Shown here: positions 7,296 to 7,803 of the stretch, one piece after another
Position numbering within the stretch: the first letter of the stretch is position 1
Layout: each line of letters starts with the position of its first letter
Origin: Pseudoxanthomonas sp.
Lineage (GTDB): Bacteria; Pseudomonadota; Gammaproteobacteria; Xanthomonadales; Xanthomonadaceae
DNA: 7,803 nt
Assembly (NCBI GenBank): GCA_026785795.1
Contig: JAJAZJ010000297.1
Span: 1 to 7,803, forward strand
Direction: 5' to 3'
The notes under the pieces: generated by a model
The model's input: the letters and a program-made list of their open reading frames with translations, nothing else
The model's database searches: none
What the model was told of the DNA's origin: nothing
Position numbers and translations under genes: made by a program

Positions 7296-7803
7296 ATGGA
7301 TGCGCTGTTGATCAGTTTTTACGTATTCGCCACGATCGCGGTGGTCGCCGCCGGTGGGGTGATCAGCGTGCGCAATCCGGTGCATGCGGTGCTGTGCCTG
7401 ATCCTGACCTTCTTCTCGGTCGCCTGTATCTGGCTGCTGGTCGGCGCCGAGTTCCTTGGCATTGCGTTGATCCTGGTTTACGTGGGCGCGGTAATGGTGC
7501 TGTTCCTGTTCGTGGTGATGATGCTGGACATCGATATCGCCAAGGTGCGCGAGGGCTGGGCCAGCTACCTGCCGGTTGGCCTGCTGGTGGCGGCGGTGAT
7601 GCTGGTGCAGATGCTGGTGTTGATCGGCATCAAGGCCAAGTCAGCCATCCCCTATGCGGAGAACGCCGCCTCTATCGCGGCCGATGCCTCCAACACGACC
7701 TGGATTGCACGCAGCCTGTTCACAGAGTTTCTGCTGCCCTTTGAGTTCGCCGCGATCATCCTCACGGTGGCGGTCGTCGTGGCGGTCATGCTCACCCTGC
7801 GAC
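7296..7803 (+). CDS. nuoJ: NADH-quinone oxidoreductase subunit J (ND6-type membrane subunit), 5' part only
   Basis: First 169 residues of NuoJ, open to the right edge with no stop reached. NuoJ is a small membrane subunit between NuoH and the antiporter-like subunits, forming part of the central proton path. Five hydrophobic segments are visible, about 6-24, 29-50, 54-76, 92-112 and 146-166, as expected for the family. Hallmarks are VRNPVHAVLCLILTFF (25-40) and the third helix VYVGAVMVLFLFVVMML (61-77), which contains the glycine where this helix bulges and turns during the catalytic cycle. E52 (GAEFLG) is the acidic residue at the start of that helix. The E. coli Glu55 position, four residues before the conserved tyrosine (Y62 here), is L58. 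The visible length already nears the usual total for a short NuoJ (E. coli is about 184 residues), so probably little is missing. Confidence 0.95.
   Translation, partial: MDALLISFYVFATIAVVAAGGVISVRNPVHAVLCLILTFFSVACIWLLVGAEFLGIALILVYVGAVMVLFLFVVMMLDIDIAKVREGWASYLPVGLLVAAVMLVQMLVLIGIKAKSAIPYAENAASIAADASNTTWIARSLFTEFLLPFEFAAIILTVAVVVAVMLTLR

Noticed and set aside
7394..7744. 116-codon plus-strand frame within nuoJ
   Set aside because: It is out of frame with the clear NuoJ reading frame, which runs open from 7296 to the edge with all family hallmarks.
1..7803. Search for a new system: mobile elements, toxin-antitoxin, CRISPR, RNA genes, internal promoters or terminators
   Set aside because: Genes are contiguous with gaps of at most 7 bases. 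No direct or inverted repeats, hairpin plus T-run, tRNA-like fold or foreign-looking gene was noticed by eye. The region reads as ordinary conserved core metabolism.

Overview
The window is an internal stretch of a nuo operon, which encodes the proton-pumping NADH:ubiquinone oxidoreductase (respiratory complex I, NDH-1). All genes are on the + strand and tightly packed. In order they are the 3' end of nuoC, complete nuoD, nuoE, nuoF, nuoG, nuoH and nuoI, and the 5' part of nuoJ, which runs off the right edge. The order C-D-E-F-G-H-I-J is the canonical bacterial one, so nuoA-nuoB are expected upstream and nuoK-N downstream, but neither group is visible here.

Organism: the DNA is GC-rich with strong G/C preference at third codon positions. 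nuoC and nuoD are separate genes, not the fused nuoCD of enterobacteria. NuoG lacks the N7 iron-sulfur cluster ligands found in E. coli. Together with the overall character of the proteins, this suggests a proteobacterium, most likely a gammaproteobacterium of the Xanthomonas/Stenotrophomonas/Lysobacter group. The placement rests on remembered family features, not on a search.

Layout: 1-314 is the NuoC C-terminus and 311-1615 is NuoD; these are connecting (Q) module subunits, with the quinone site in NuoD. 1612-2139 (NuoE), 2143-3474 (NuoF) and 3471-5708 (NuoG) form the NADH-oxidising N module. 5705-6796 (NuoH) is the membrane subunit that forms the quinone cavity. 6800-7288 (NuoI) carries two [4Fe-4S] clusters. 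7296 to the end (NuoJ) is a membrane subunit in the proton-path region. Electrons pass from NADH to FMN (NuoF), then through the NuoF, NuoG and NuoI clusters and on via NuoB (outside the window) to quinone at the NuoD/NuoH interface. That reaction drives proton pumping in the membrane arm.

Four junctions (C/D, D/E, F/G, G/H) are 4-base start/stop overlaps and the other three gaps are 3 to 7 bases. This points to one polycistronic mRNA with translational coupling. No internal promoter, terminator, RNA gene, repeat, mobile element or CRISPR was seen, and no stretch over 10 bases lacks a gene.

I found no sign of a new biological system: this is conserved core metabolism. The points worth a second look are details within the subunits, listed as findings.
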